From Bacteroidota bacterium (GTDB lineage: Bacteria > Bacteroidota > Bacteroidia > B-17B0 > Aurantibacillaceae), in contig JANYBY010000178.1 in NCBI GenBank assembly GCA_025360565.1, forward strand, positions 1 through 5,632: DNA of 5,632 nucleotides, written 5' to 3'. Both the position numbers and the translations under genes were made by a program. The notes beneath the pieces are model-generated. The model saw only the letters and a list, made by a program, of their open reading frames with translations. It was not told the origin of the DNA and ran no database searches. Shown here piece by piece: positions 5,496 through 5,632 of this stretch; the first letter of the stretch is position 1; each line of letters starts with the position of its first letter.

Positions 5496-5632
5496 ATGAA
5501 AACAATAAAATTATTTTGCATATTTATTTTCGCGATGAGTTTTTCTTATTCGCAAAATAAAATAACCATGGAAAATGAAAATTCGTTCAGCGGGAATGGA
5601 CTGAGTGTGGAAGAATACATGAAAGAAATAAA
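5496..5632 (+). CDS. Exported protein of unknown function (3' end outside window)
   Basis: Only the first 45 codons are in the window. They encode a standard signal peptide: MKTIK, then a hydrophobic core (LFCIFIFAMSFSY, about 6-18), with probable cleavage after SQ (19-20). The mature part begins polar (NKITMENENS) and continues FSGNGLSVEEYMKEI. The cysteine at position 8 is too early and in the wrong setting for a lipoprotein. ATG at 5496 is chosen because it gives the positively charged n-region and is preceded by an A-rich leader; Met14 would destroy the signal peptide. No domain is recognisable in the visible piece. No promoter of the TAnnTTTG type is seen upstream, so the expression signal is unknown. 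Confidence 0.75.
   Translation, partial: MKTIKLFCIFIFAMSFSYSQNKITMENENSFSGNGLSVEEYMKEI

Overview
The window looks like chromosomal DNA from a member of the Bacteroidota, probably a flavobacterial or sphingobacterial relative. The DNA is AT-rich. The FtsX protein ends in the KTNDLYF-type tail I associate with this phylum. Genes lack clear Shine-Dalgarno sites, and the recognisable promoters carry the phylum's TAnnTTTG -7 box rather than TATAAT. No phage, transposase, CRISPR or plasmid gene is visible; this is mostly an ordinary housekeeping region with some unusual spacers.

Left part, + strand. Positions 1-869 hold the cell-division/ABC permease ftsX, cut at its 5' end by the window edge. A 416-base spacer follows. 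It contains a GC-rich, almost fully self-complementary element of about 160 bases (907-1066), then an AT-rich leader with a 10-bp-spaced direct repeat and a good promoter. This drives a seven-helix Bax inhibitor-1/YccA membrane protein (1286-2020), which ends in a strong intrinsic terminator. A second promoter, with a leader of only about 12 bases, precedes a 12-helix MFS transporter with an FLVCR-like look (2164-3366).

Middle, - strand. A perfect 16-bp-arm hairpin (3370-3402) separates the MFS gene from a convergent unit. Read in transcription order, the unit is tRNA-Arg(CCU) (4909-4835), a secreted leucine-rich-repeat protein (4835-4188), then, 12 bases on, a DjlA-type membrane TerB/J-domain co-chaperone (4175-3417). 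The last A of the tRNA's encoded CCA is also the A of the LRR start codon, so tRNA and mRNA probably share a transcript and tRNA 3' processing would affect the LRR message.

Right part. The 586 bases from 4910 to 5495 contain no credible gene apart from the tRNA promoter. They do contain a nested inverted repeat, a strong two-way terminator with no gene to terminate, and a small GC-rich palindrome, so a small RNA is possible. At 5496 a secreted protein of unknown function starts and runs off the window.

The genes do not form one pathway. The shared theme is the cell envelope: FtsX, BI-1, MFS and DjlA-like proteins are membrane proteins, and the LRR and final proteins are exported. I see no strong evidence for a new multi-gene system. 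The most unusual points are the tRNA/LRR start-codon overlap, the large palindromic spacer element and the orphan terminator region.
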